In this document: piece by piece, positions 46,815 through 57,640 of the stretch
Layout of the letters: each line of letters starts with the position of its first letter
How positions within the stretch are numbered: position 1 is the stretch's first letter
Assembly (NCBI GenBank): GCA_963682025.1
Contig: OY821522.1
Span: 29,252,959 to 29,316,958, forward strand
Source of the DNA: Cordilura impudica
Lineage: Eukaryota; Arthropoda; Insecta; Diptera; Scathophagidae
DNA: 64,000 nt
Direction: 5' to 3'
Made by a program: the position numbers and the translations under genes
The notes under the pieces: generated by a model
What the model was told of the DNA's origin: nothing
Databases searched by the model: none
Seen by the model: the letters and a program-made list of their open reading frames with translations, nothing else

Positions 46815-47855
46815 ATGACTGATATCGATGTTGATGAAATATGCTGACAGGTAGTCTTGCCTAAAGCAAGAAAACGAAAAAAAGTGAGTCCCCAAATATA
46901 TTTTTAAACAAGAGAAAAAACACCAAAAACAATTTACAAGTTACATTTAACAACATCAATGGCTTGACATGTCCACATAACATCGATGTGGATCCTAAAA
47001 AGAATGCCAACAACAACATCATTGCAAAAAGTATTAATATGAATAATATTGCTAGTACATCAAGTACAGCTATGCTTGAAAACAACAATGTAAGTCATAA
47101 TAGATTTATTGTTTTAGATGACAATAATGATGAAGATAATGATGATGAAGAAATAACTAATATGCAGGTATCTAAGCTCCCACCAATTTTTATACCAAAT
47201 GTTTCTGATATTAGCGCAATGGTAAAAGTTTTTCAAAATTAATTAATTTATCATTTAATTACAAAACTCAAAGAGACGGCCAAATAAGAATTATGGTCAA
47301 AGATATCGATTCATATAGATCATTTGTTGCTTTCTTAAATGATAAAATTATTGAGTTTCATACTTACCAATTAAAAAAAGAGAGATCTTATAGAGTTGTT
47401 GTTAAGAATTTGCACCCTTCAACACCAGCTGATGATATTAAAGAAGCATTTGAACGATATGGACATTAAGTACGAAATGTTACAAACATAATAAGCAAAA
47501 TAACAAAAGGAACCCTCTCTATGTTCTACATTGACCTAGAACCAAATACAAATAACAAACGCGTATATGACATTTAAACTCTTAATAATGCTGTTGTAAA
47601 TATCGTACCACCAAGGAAAACGAAAGATATTGTTCAATGCCACCGATGCCAAGAATTTGGACATACGAAAAGTTACTGTAGGAAATCAGTAAACTGCGGT
47701 AAATGCGGATTGGGTCATTTAACTGTTGATTGCACAAAAGATCATGACACTCCTCCTAAATGTGTAAATTATCTTCAAAACCATCCAGCAAGTTATAAAG
47801 GCTGCATTGTATATAAGCAATTATTTAAAAAAAAAAGTGCAACATAATTCAATGT
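46815..47855 (+). pseudogene. Jockey ORF1 (nucleic-acid-binding, three zinc knuckles)
   Basis: ATG at 46815 (MTDIDVDEIC, then TGA). Later: IFIPNVSDISAMVKVF, SYRVVVKNLHPSTPADDIKE and a zinc series CHRCQEFGHTKSYC, CGKCGLGHLTVDC and CVNYLQNHPASYKGC. This matches jockey-type ORF1, which binds RNA and targets the particle to DNA. Stops at 46843, 47240, 47467 and 47573 and shifts make it non-functional. A linker frame (47870-48056) leads to ORF2. Confidence 0.85.
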
Positions 47856-48057
47856 ATAGACGTAACAATACTAATTATAGAAATAATGAATTTACTTATG
47901 TAAACGATACAACCAATCCAAACAATAACAATACTTATTCTGAAGTTTTAAAGAATAATCAGTCAAGTTCACTTGATAAATTAGAAAAATTAATTCAAGA
48001 CCAAATAGAGTTAACCAGCAAGTTATTAAACATGATGACAGTTTTGATTGCAAAACT

Positions 48058-50040
48058 ATGCAACTAAATTTAAATATTGCAATATGGAATGCTAACGGGC
48101 TGTTTAACCATTTGCAAGAAGTTGAACTATTTCTAAAAATACATCACATTGATATTATGCTAGTTTCGGAGGCACATTTTACTAGTAGATCCTTTTGTAG
48201 AATAAGAGGATATGAAGTTATAACAGCTAACCATCCAGACGACAGAGCACACGCTGGAGCCGCAATAATAATAAAATCGTCAATAAAATACGAACCCCTA
48301 GATGAAGTAAGGGATTCATATATTCAAGCTGCCTGTATTAAGGTTAAATAAATCAAACTTGAGTGACATTTCCATCTGTGCCATTTATTTTCCACCCAGA
48401 TATTCTGTCAAAAGTCAACAATTTCAAACTTTTTTTAATAAACTAGGACCAAGATTTTTTGTAGCTGGAGACTTTAACGCAAAGCATCCGTGGTGGGGAT
48501 CGATATTAGTTAATCCTAAGGGAAGCGAGTTGTACAAATGTATAACAAATAATAATTATTCGGTGTTGTCAACAGGAAATCCAACATATTGGCCCACGGA
48601 TGCAAGAAAAATACCTGATTTATTAGACTTTGTCGTTTCCTCTGGTATTTCAAGACAGTTATTACATATTACACAAGTTGATGAACTAAGTTCTGATCAT
48701 ACCCCTATAATAGCATGCTTTAACACAATTTTAGAGACTCATATTGCAAAACAGAATATTCTTACTAGCAAAACTGACTTAAAATCTTTTGCCACTTGGA
48801 TTGAGAGAAATGTGAATCTTAGTATTTCAATAAAAACCCCAGATGAAATTGATGATGCAATTGAGAATTTCAATAACCTGATTCATAATGCAGCATTTTT
48901 ATCAACTCCAAATTATACAGACCAGAGAAACTTCAATCAGTTAATTCTAACATCTGAAATCAGAGAGCTATTAAGAAATAAAAGAAGGCTTAGAAAAGTG
49001 TGGCAAATTAGCAGAAACCCTTACGATAAACAGATCTTTAACAAAGCTGCTAAAGACCTTAAAATTGCCCTCCATAGGTTGAAAAATGAGCAGCTTGGTT
49101 ACTTTCTTTCTAACCTTGATCCAAATAACAACAAAAACTCTGAGTTTTCCTTGTGGAAAACAACAAAATACATAAAACGTCCAACTACACGAAATGTTCC
49201 AATAAAGGACAACAATGGAGTTTGGTGTAAAACAGACAAAGCTAAAGCAGAAGCATTTGCCAACCATCTACAGAGCACTTTTCAACCGCACTCATTTACA
49301 AATCATTCCGATAATGAAATAATTGTTTTTCTAAATTGTCCTTGTCCTATGGATTGGCCGATTAAACACATCTCTCCGAATGAAGTAATCGGACAAATTA
49401 AGGAAATAAACGTGAAAAAGTCTCCAGGTTACGACAATATAGATGGAAAAGTTATCAAAACTCTGCCAAAAAAGGCTATTATACATCTCACATACTTATA
49501 TAATGCTATTTTAAGATTAAGCCACTTTCCCTCTAAATGGAAGTGTGCAGAGATTGTTATGGTTAATAAACCAAATAAACCAGAGAATAAAGTTACATCC
49601 TATAGACCAATAAGTCTACTGGCCATATTCTCCAAAATATTTGAAAGAATATTATTGAAAAGATTGTTGCCAGTCCTAGATGAACTAAACATCATTCCGG
49701 AATACCAATTTGGTTTTCGGAATAAGCATGGAACTCCAGAGCAATTCAATCGTATCATAGCTTTTATAAGAGATACATTGGAAACCAAAAGATATTGTTC
49801 AGGAGTTTTTCTCGATGTACAACAAGCGTTTGATAAAGTTTGGCATGATGGGTTATGCTTCAAACTAAAAAACTTGCTGCCAACGTCTTTTTATTTATTG
49901 ATAAAATCCTATTTAACAGATAGAAGTTTCTATGTTAAAGTCAACTCCGAGATTTCTCAAATATGTTGCATAAAAGCAGGAGTCCCTCAAGGCAGTGTAC
50001 TTGGACCAACTCTCTACACCATATTTACGTCGGACATGCC
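48058..50040 (+). pseudogene. Jockey ORF2, 5' part: endonuclease and RT fingers/palm
   Basis: Endonuclease blocks LNIAIWNANGLFNHLQEVE, DIMLVSEAHFT, then (after a +1 shift at 48351) FFVAGDFNAKHPWWGS and SSDHTPIIACF. Reverse transcriptase follows: KKSPGYDNIDGKVIK, YRPISLLAIFSKIFERIL, YQFGFRNKHGTPEQF, SGVFLDVQQAFDKVWHDG and AGVPQGSVLGPTLYTIF. It ends at SDMP where the insert begins. Apart from one shift the frame is open for 566 codons, so the copy is only moderately old. Confidence 0.93.
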
Positions 50041-50340
50041 TGTAATGGTGCGGTTGTAGTGGAAGATCCGCTTCCGTTTCCCTGAGCCTTTGCTGGTCGC
50101 ACGTGCTGGCGTAGGGGCCTAGCTCGCCGGATGGGTGGGGTCTTGCTCAGGCCCAGGGAAACCGCACTACAGATTTTTCACGTGCGATTAAAAAAAACAA
50201 CTGTCAAAACTGATGCTAAATGGATGGATGGCCATACTTACCTTGGAATTGGGGACGAGGTGTTCTGCCCCTTTTTGCCCTCCCAACCATGTTACCTCGA
50301 CTCCATCTTACTTGGAGGTAACCCACAGCAATGATAAGAT
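50041..50340. other. GC-rich, hairpin-prone block, unassigned
   Basis: GTTTCCCTGAGCC near 50076 is roughly mirrored by CTCAGGCCCAGGGAAACCGC at about 50148, so a long imperfect stem is possible. It also contains ATACTTACCT (50231), but nothing after it follows U1 RNA. Not assigned. Confidence 0.4.
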
Positions 50341-50399
50341 TTTGGTTTGGTTTGGTTTTCTACCTTGGGTTATAACAAGTTTTATTGAACCTTCATTTT

Positions 50400-51200
50400 A
50401 AGGTTATTTTAAATTAAGTTTAGCAAAATTCGATTTTTAGGAAAATTTTAAATTTAGGGAAAATTTTTTTTTTAAATTTAGTAAAATTTTTATATTTAGG
50501 AAAAATTTTTAAAGTTTCGGAAAATTTTAATTTTAACAAAATTTTAACTTTATCAATTGGAATTTAGCACTATTTTTGCACAATTTATATTTAGCGCAAT
50601 TTAATTTAGAAAAATTTTGCTTTTAATAATATTTTAATTTTAGCTCAATTTGAATTTTAGCACTACAGAGTAATAATACTAATTTAAATTAAATTTAGTT
50701 GCAATTTTAACTTTAACCAAAAAAATTTTCTTTTTAAATATGGTACCATTTTGTAAATTCTCTTAAATATGTATAATTTTAAAGTTAGATTAATTTTAAA
50801 TTTTCAAGTAATTTTAAAGGTATAAAAATTTTGGGATTTTAATTTAGTTTTGATTTTAGATTTAGAAAAATTTTCTTTACAGTAAAATTTTAATTTTAGC
50901 TAAATTATATTTCTTATTATAATTTTTAATCTTAACTCAATTCTATCTTCATTTAGGAAGATTTTTTTAGTTTAAATTTATATAGAGCAAAGTTCTTAAT
51001 TTAGAAAGTTTTTAGTTAAAATTTATATTAAGTAAATTTTATTCACGTAGAAAAATTTAGTTTAAATTTATATTTAGAAAAAATTTGATTTATAATTAGA
51101 AAAATCTTTAAAAAAATAATTTTAATTTATAGTTAGACAAATCTAAGGAAATTTTTTTTTTTTTTTTTTTAATTAATTTAGATTTACGAAAACATTTTAC
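50400..51200. repeat. Degenerate AT-rich repeat (TTTTAATTTAGNAAAA words)
   Basis: Loose, imperfect repeats of AAAATTTTNATTTTAG. No frame. Confidence 0.6.
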
Positions 51201-51310
51201 TTAGTTTCTTTTAATTACCGCCATATGGTTGTAGTTGTTGAGGATGAAGCTGCTGCCGCCAGACGCCGTGGTTGTGTCTCGCAATATTCCATTGACAAAA
51301 TCGGCCATAG

Positions 51311-51430
51311 CTCGTTAAGAAAAGCGGTCACGTCATACACGTTGTTATGAATAATGAACCAATTTTTTTCCTTGTTATTGTTTTTGGCAACTTCGCTGCG
51401 TGTGTATTCTTTTACATTTTCCGATGACAT
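51311..51430 (-). pseudogene. Cyt-b5: Captured cytochrome b5 first coding exon
   Basis: The minus-strand frame from ATG 51430 reads MSSENVKEYTRSEVAKNNN, then KEKNWFIIHNNVYDVTAFLN and E: the first 40 residues of fly cytochrome b5, a haem protein that passes electrons to P450 and desaturases at the ER. It stops exactly before the HPGG haem-ligand motif, which is where exon 1 ends in known b5 genes. Instead of a GT donor the next bases are CTATGG, reading LWPILSMEY and then unrelated residues to a stop at 51215. Haem ligands and the membrane tail are missing, so no active b5 can be made. Upstream flank (51431-51560) may be the native promoter region. No nonsense change in the exon suggests recent capture or short length. 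Confidence 0.85.
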
Positions 51431-51560
51431 TTTTGTTTTATTTTTTTATATTTGAATTAGTTTAATATTAATAATGTTGACTTCGCACTTTCCTCTTAAC
51501 TTATAAAAGCTGCTCCGCTCACTGTTCAATTAGTAATGTATGTGCACAGTGTTATAACCA
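51431..51560 (-). promoter_or_regulatory. Possible captured 5' flank of cytochrome b5
   Basis: On the minus strand, TTTTATAAGTTAAGAGG lies about 70 bases before the ATG and could be a TATA-type start region followed by an A-rich leader (AAAAAAATAAAACAAAAATG). Inferred only from position. Confidence 0.3.
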
Positions 51561-52370
51561 GTAATTTTTTTCTACGTTTGAGTTTTTAGTTTTCTTATGA
51601 ATTGTTTATTTAGTAGAGTTAATATTCTAAGTAGCTGGTGGTTATTTAAATATTTTTCACGCAAATATTAAAAATATAATTAATAAAAACCAAACAACAA
51701 ATGTCATTAAATCTAGTTTTTTTTTCTTAAAGTTTATTTAATTTTTTATTTGTTTTATTTCTTAAATTTTACACTTTCTTTCTTAAATTTTAATTTTTTT
51801 TTCTTAATTTTTATACTTTAAATTTATTTGCACGCTTCACTTTTTTTAATCATAATAATACTAATTTTAATGTCTTCTTAAACTACATTTTTATTCAAAT
51901 TTTAAGAGGTTCTTCCTCAACCTTTTATTTCAACACACAAAATTCAACTCCTCGTTTAATTTTCAATTCTTGTTAATCAAGCCCAAATCTTCCTCATTCA
52001 TTCCTCTGCAGATAAAAACTTGTTTATTAAACAAACAAAATCACCAGCAATTCAATGAGAACATTCATATGCATTCATAATATTCTCTAGTATTTATAAC
52101 ACTCACACTCATATATGACTATGAGAGCAAGTGAGATCAATACAAGAAAATACGTGGTTTGACCAGCATGATTGCATATGAATGTGTTCATGATTTACTT
52201 CAACACAATGAAGAGAAAAATACGCCATAAAAAAAATGCCATCAACCTATTACCATATAAGGTGTTGTTTATGTGTACATACTTGAACTTGAAAATAATT
52301 TCAAGATCAAGGTTATTATTTTTTCTTCTTTTTTATTCGGCCTGTACCAGAAATTCTTCTGCTACAGTGC
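51561..52370. other. AT-rich remainder of the insert
   Basis: No family recognised. It ends in a T-rich run (TTTTTTCTTCTTTTTTATTC) and AAAAAAGATCACCGTC. Confidence 0.4.
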
Positions 52371-52391
52371 AGAGCAAAAAAGATCACCGTC

Positions 52392-53085
52392 ACATGCCAA
52401 TTAACGAAAATGTTTTAATTGCAACTTATGCAGATGATACAGCGATTCTAGCATCAGATACTTGCCCAAATAATGCATCAAATTTATTGCAGCAAGAATT
52501 GAACGTCATTGAGACATGGTTAAGCAAATGGAAAGTTAAAATCAACACTGAAAAATCATCACATATCACTTTTTCTTTACGTCGAGGTAATTGTCCTGTT
52601 GTTCGCTTAAGTAATAATTCAATTCCACAACATATAGATAGGAGATTGACATGGAAGACTCATATTAAAATAAAGAAACAACAATTAAATATCAAGACTA
52701 AAAGACTACATTGGCTTCTTGGACCAAAATCAAAACTAAGTCTAGAAAATAAAGTAATCTTGTATAAAACCATTTTAAAACCTGTTTGGACTTATGGAAT
52801 CCAGCTATGGGGAACAGCCAGCAACTCAAATATTGAAATGCTACAAAGGTACCAATCAAAAACGCTACGATCAATAGTACACGCCCCGTGGTTTGTATCT
52901 AATAATACCATACACAACGATCTCCGTATTCCAAAGGTGAAAGATGAAATTAGAAGATTTAGCGAGACCTATTTAGAAGGGTTAAGTCAACACATTAACC
53001 CACTAGCTATTGCGCTCCTCGATGATACAGACGAAATCAGAAGACTTCAAAGGCACCATATATTGGACCTGCCTTTCAGAAATTA
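52392..53085 (+). pseudogene. Jockey ORF2, 3' part: RT active site and C-terminus
   Basis: The frame continues NENVLIATYADDTAILASD (catalytic YADD), LSKWKVKINTEKSSHITFS, DRRLTWKTHIKIKKQQLN, TILKPVWTYGIQLWGTAS and LRIPKVKDEIRRFSETYL, ending LDLPFRN and TAA near 53085. An internal gap of a few residues precedes HIDRRLTW. The 3' UTR leads to AATAAAG and poly(A) at about 53274-53285. Confidence 0.92.
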
Positions 53086-53501
53086 ATTGTTCATTTCCTT
53101 TTTATTTATGTATATATTTAACCAAAAAAAAAAATATGTATATATATGTATATCTCTTCATATTTTGTTTAATTATGCTGTTCTCAGTGGAGTTTAGCAT
53201 ATTATGTCAATTGTAAATTCATAAAATTAACTTATTGTCCTTAAATGTACAGATTGTAAATAAAGAATTAATTTAAAAAAAAAAAATGTTTTTATTGATG
53301 AATAATTATAAGCACAAAACAAACAACCATTTCAGAAAAATTAAAAAAAATTTAAAAAAAAATTAATTCAATTAATATTGAATATATTGCTACATTTATA
53401 ATTGAAAATTTTGTATTCATTTATTGTTATTGTTTATTTTTTATTTTATATTGTTCTTATTTAAGAGAAACTTAAATATATATATATATATACAATTAAA
53501 A

Positions 53502-54050
53502 TCAAGGATCCTCCGTACTATCATCACCTTCATAAATATAATCAGCATCTTCATAATTATCATCATCAATATCTTCATTAATCTCTTCTTCATCAGAAAT
53601 CTTGGGCAAAATTAATAAATCTAGTGCCATCTGTGGTATATTATATATTTTTTTGGCATAATTATTGCTTTTAGTGGTAATTAAAGGATCCGAACTAAGA
53701 AGTAACCTATTGAATATATCTTCATTTGACTTCTCCCGACTGCATTTACGAGAATAGTGTTCTCTGTAATTTTTAAAATCTTTATTTCTAGCTTCTTGAG
53801 CTTCCTCAGATAGTTGACCTATTGGCAACAAGGCGTATCTTATTATTTCTGGCCCGTGAATAAGGAATTTATGTAAAGTTGGAGGCATATAATACCACGG
53901 ATAGAGCTTAACAAAATGTCTGGCTGTATTCTGAGTATATTTTCTAAATTTTTCTACGTGAATCTCGTGCCCGCAAGATACAGCAATAAGTATCACATGC
54001 ATTCTTTCTAACAATTCTGCATCAACTTTTGTGATTTGTAATACTAGGTT
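53502..54050 (-). pseudogene. C-terminal fragment of a second transposase-like arthropod family
   Basis: The minus-strand frame (at least 170 codons, extending upstream of the first ATG to about 54050 as LVLQITKVDAELLERM) contains RKYTQNTARHFVKLYPWYYM, LHKFLIHGPEIIRYALLP, GQLSEEAQEARNKDFKNYRE, RLLLSSDPLI and an acidic tail. I know this pattern from many uncharacterised arthropod and cnidarian proteins in repeat contexts. The conserved SEEAQEARNK with a following basic helix could hold the last acidic residue of a DDE nuclease (inference). No N-terminal part remains; about 640 bp of non-coding DNA separates it from the BEL junction. Confidence 0.6.
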
Positions 54051-54686
54051 ATTGTAATACTATGTTACACATTTACAACAGCAACAATAACAATCACAGC
54101 TACGAAAATAAACACAAAACAAAAACTAAAAAAAGATTTTTTCTGTTGTGTTTTCAAGCATTTTTTTTTAATTTTATAGTGGGGACTTTTAATAAAAACT
54201 TGAATATTACATTCGTTGGCAAGTATTGGCAAAATTTTTTTTGGAATACACAAGTAGAAATCCCATAGTTTACTACAATGTAAATAATTTTATCCGATCT
54301 AGAATTACGTTGAAACTCAATCTCTTTTTAAAAAATACCCTCTTTTTAGGACAATTTTCAAAAAATTATTATTTTTTTTTTAGTAATACAGTCAAATACC
54401 TGAAGTTGATGCATCCATTTGAAAAAAGTTAGAATTAAAAAAAAAAATGAAAAAAAATTAAACTTGAAATATCTCGTTTTTCACTTTTTACCACTTCGAG
54501 CAAAATTAAAAAAAATTGTTGAACTTTGAGAGAGTATAGCAAGAAAAGTAAACAACTTAGAACAATAATTTTGACAGTTAGTGATGACCCATTTTATAAT
54601 CTTTTACCCGGTATAAAAACTTATTACAAAATACTCATTTCAATTTTTGAATTAATCCTCACTTTTGACCCTTTTCAACCCAATGT
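54051..54686. other. AT-rich end of the block splitting BEL RT
   Basis: No frame or inverted partner recognised. It ends where BEL coding text resumes (QCASLPSILFKFRQK). Confidence 0.45.
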
Positions 54687-55402
54687 GCGTCGTTACCATC
54701 AATTCTTTTTAAATTCCGTCAAAAATTGATGAGATGTTCCATCAAATTTATATAAGGCCTGAAGATCGTGACGTAAAGCGGTTTCTGTGGCGTGAATGCA
54801 TGCTAGATAATGCTCCTGATGTCTACGTAATGGACGTTAAAATATTTGGTGCTACATGTGCTCCTAGCATTTCTCAGTATATAAAAAATTTAAATGCCAC
54901 TCAATTCGAGAATGACTTTCCAATAGCAGCAAAGTCAATTAAAGAAAACCATTATGAGGCTACACAACTTATTTCTGATGTATCTTATGTTCATCGTCAG
55001 GCCGGGTTTAATATACGAAACTGGATTCCGAACATGTTAGTAATGATCTCTCTTCTGACCACCGATTCAAAAGGGATTAAGTGCTTGAATTTAAAAGAAC
55101 AGAAACAAGTAGAAAAGGTTCTCGGCGTATTTTGGGAACGTCAAGGGGATATGATAACATTTAAAATGTCAACATGGCTAATGGAAAGCGATATTTTTTC
55201 GCGCATGAGAACGCCAACCAAACGAGAAGTCCTCAGATTAGTAATGTCAATTTACGACCCCCTTGATCTTATCGGACATAAAATAATGTATGTGAAAATA
55301 GTTATGCAAGAAGTCTGGCGATCGAAAATTGAGTGGGATGAAAAGATTTCACCTGAAAATGGACCCAATGGGTCAATATTTTGCCTGATATACAAAACAT
55401 AA
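54687..55402 (+). pseudogene. BEL/Pao reverse transcriptase, remainder, lacking YVDD
   Basis: Resumes as ASLPSILFKFRQ, then (shifted) KIDEMFHQIYIRPED, FLWRECMLDNAPDVYVMDVK, IFGATCAPSISQYIKNLNAT and NHY, where family members carry VDD and a following stretch. Here EATQLISDVSYVHRQAGFNI follows at once, so the catalytic aspartates were removed by an in-frame deletion. Then VLGVFWERQGDMITFK and REVLRLVMSIYDPLDLIG. It continues the frame lost at 46260. Confidence 0.88.
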
Positions 55403-55710
55403 AATTCCTCGATGCTATTTGAAATCTTTGAAAATTATAATGATATCGAAGTTCAACTGCATACTTTTCTGGACGCTAGTAAAGATGGATATGCAGCAGT
55501 GTACTATTTCAGACTGAAAAAAGATAAAGACATCGTTTGTTCTCTTATTGGATCAAAAACCAGAGTTGCACCTATAAAGATTACATCTGTTCCACGCCTT
55601 GAACTTATGGCTGCCCTAATAGGAGCCCGTTTTGCTAAATATATTATAGAAAATCATGAAATTAATTTTTTTTTAAATATTATTGGTCCGATTCAAAAAC
55701 TGTACTAAAC
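55403..55710 (+). pseudogene. BEL/Pao RNase H
   Basis: VQLHTFLDASKDGYAAVYYF, GSKTRVAPIKITSVPRLELM and AALIGARFAKYI match BEL RNase H, which degrades the RNA strand. The frame breaks at 55708 and continues with WINSNHRKYHLFVAFRIT-like text. Confidence 0.85.
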
Positions 55711-56806
55711 TGGATAAATTCTAATCACCGAAAGTATCATCTGTTTGTTGCTTTCAGAATCACAGAAATTCTGGAATTATCTTCAATAAAAGACTGGAAA
55801 TGGGTTCCAAGCAAGCATAATATGGCTCGGTGGTTGACAGGCCCGGATTTTTTGTTCTTACCTGAAGAAGATTGGCCTAAAACAGAAGCTCAACATGAGG
55901 ATATAGAAGAAGAACGTGTTTATCATTCCTTTAGAATTACAAAATCAGAGATAATATTTAATGTTTTCAGATTTTCAAAATGGACACGTCTTGTAAGAAC
56001 TGCAGCATATGCTCTACGTTTTGTTCAGAATTGTCGCAATGCTGATAAACAAACCGGCGAATTAACTCAAGAGTTATTAGAGGCTGAACATATTTTATTT
56101 ATGCAATCTCAAGCTGAAAACTATTTTACAGAAATTGCGTATCTGAAGTCCAACCAAGTCATACCTAAATCTAGCGATATCTATAATAAATCACCATACT
56201 TAGAGGATGGAATTTTACGAGTGGAAGATAGAATTGATTTCACAGATGTAACAATGGAACAAAAACGTCCCATAATTTTACCTAAAAAAAATTATATAAC
56301 TGATTTTGTTATATTACCACGAGAAATTCTATCATATGAACAACGGGATTGCTATTAATGAAATCAGACAGAAATTTTCTATTTCGCGACTTCGTGCAAC
56401 ATTTAGATCGATTACTAGTCTGTGCCAAATGTGTAAAATTCGGAAAGCTGTTCCCCAAAATCCACATATGGCAAGATTGCCTGGCGCACGTGTCGCATCA
56501 TTTGCGGCACCATTTACGTTCACTGGAATTGACTTTTTTGGGCCCGTCCTGGTCACCGTAAACCGACATAGAGAGAAACGCTATGGCTGTATATTCACTT
56601 GTTTGACTGTAAGAGCGGTTCATATCGAGGTTGCACATTCCCTGACTACGAGCTCCTTATTTTAGCGATTCGCAATTTTATGGCTAGGAGGGGAATTCCT
56701 CACGAATTCTTCAGCGACAACGGGGCGAATTTCGTCAGTGCAGAGAGAGATCTGCGCGAGTCCATAGCAGACAATTTTAATTCTATTTCGTTCACAATGA
56801 TATGAT
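55711..56806 (+). pseudogene. BEL/Pao integrase, 3'-truncated
   Basis: KWVPSKHNMARWLTGPDF-like linker, then LTQELLEAEHILFMQSQAE, YLEDGILRVEDRIDF and PIILPKKNYITDFVI. After a shift: a zinc part with CQMCKIRKAVPQNPHMARLP and the core TFTGIDFFGPVLV, LTVRAVHIEVAHSLTT and, shifted again, FFSDNGANFVSAERDLRE. Two catalytic aspartates are visible; the sequence stops before the glutamate. No 3' LTR follows. Confidence 0.9.
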
Positions 56807-56819
56807 CACTTGTTTACTA

Positions 56820-57360
56820 GCTAGCAGTAAAATAAGAAAATAGTATTATAATACAGCGTAATGATGAATTGTACTTATCAATTAGTTTATTTAACAATAA
56901 CTATGTCAAAACGCAACACTAAGAGAACAGCTAGTGAAGCCGGTATTAACACTTCACCATCAGACACTACAGAGTTATCTGAGCTAGTGTTTTCAAATTC
57001 AAGTTTATCAGCCACTCGTCTTTGGAACTGGTTAGACATCCAAATTACGAAGCAAAACGAATTTTTTAGTGAGCAATCACATGCTATAAAAACAATGATA
57101 CAAGAAACAAAGAGCAATATATTTATTGAAATTGAAAAGAGATTTAATGATTTATGAGTTTGTTTTATATGTTTAGACACCAAAAATTTTTTTACTATTG
57201 TTATTTTTAAGTTGTATATACAAATTGTATTTTTAAATTCAATTGACATTACATTAACTTCAAAGCTTTACTTGCTATCACTGCAATTTATAAGATTTGT
57301 TTTTGTTGTGATAGCTATGGAATTTATAAATAAAAATAATAATAATAATAATAATTTTTA
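56820..57360 (+). mobile_element. Possible internally deleted LINE ending in a TAA repeat
   Basis: A frame from 56903 starts MSKRNTKRTASEAGINTSPS and ends IEIEKRFNDL (stop 57157), with an amphipathic middle as in some LINE ORF1 N-termini. It is followed by 180 bp of UTR-like DNA ending AAATAAAAATAATAATAATA. TAA-repeat tails mark I-type LINEs. No RT, so it would be a deleted copy. Tentative. Confidence 0.35.
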
Positions 57361-57380
57361 ATGTGCCATAAGAAGTTTAG

Positions 57381-57640
57381 TTTGTGCTAAGAAAAGCATG
57401 AATAGGCTTTTCTTTGATTGAGTTGAGCTCCAGACTATTCCTAATGTGAATAGCTCATGTCTACAATTTTTGGTAGTTTGGGAATGGCGTTTGTGCAAAG
57501 AAAAGCATGAACACATGTTTCCCAGGGCGAGGCTTGCACTTTGATTGAGCTGAGCTCCGCGATTATTCCTAATGTGAATAACTCGTGCATAAAATTCTTG
57601 GTAAAATTCTTCATAAAATTCTTGGTAGGTAAATAATAAA
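57381..57640 (+). pseudogene. U1 snRNA-derived tandem repeat
   Basis: Two copies about 110 bp apart. The second reads TTTCCCAGGGCGAGGCTTGC (57519), GAGCTGAGCTCCGCG, ATTATTCCTAATGTGAATAA and CTCGTGC, the middle and third stem-loop of fly U1. The first carries CTATTCCTAATGTGAATAGC, the Sm-type site AATTTTTGGTAG and the last stem start TTTGGGAATGGCGTTTGTGC. The 5' splice-site pairing end (ATACTTACCTG) and the first stem are absent in both, so no functional U1 is expected. The tail has three partial copies of CATAAAATTCTTGGTA. U1 pairs with 5' splice sites in the spliceosome. Confidence 0.8.

Larger units (their letters stand above)
50041..52391. mobile_element. 2351-bp insert in jockey carrying a cytochrome b5 exon, 7-bp target duplication
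   Basis: ACATGCC occurs at 50034-50040 and 52392-52398, and the jockey protein reads straight through once the insert is ignored (SDMP then INENVLIATYADD). The insert starts TGTAATGGTGCGG and ends ATCACCGTC; I see no convincing inverted ends. Contents in order: GC-rich structured block, AT-rich degenerate repeat, cytochrome b5 exon on the minus strand with its 5' flank, then AT-rich DNA. Mechanism of origin is undetermined. Confidence 0.75.
46645..53285 (+). mobile_element. Jockey-clade LINE with 11-bp target duplication, split by a 2.35-kb insert
   Basis: ATGTTTTTATT at 46634-46644 is repeated at 53286-53296, directly after a poly(A) tail. The element proper is about 4.29 kb without the insert at 50041-52391, with 5' UTR, ORF1, ORF2 and tail, so it was a full-length retroposed copy. 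Frames now contain shifts and stops. Confidence 0.9.

Noticed and set aside
50231..50240. ATACTTACCT as a U1 snRNA 5' end
   Set aside because: Only ten bases match; following sequence does not follow U1.
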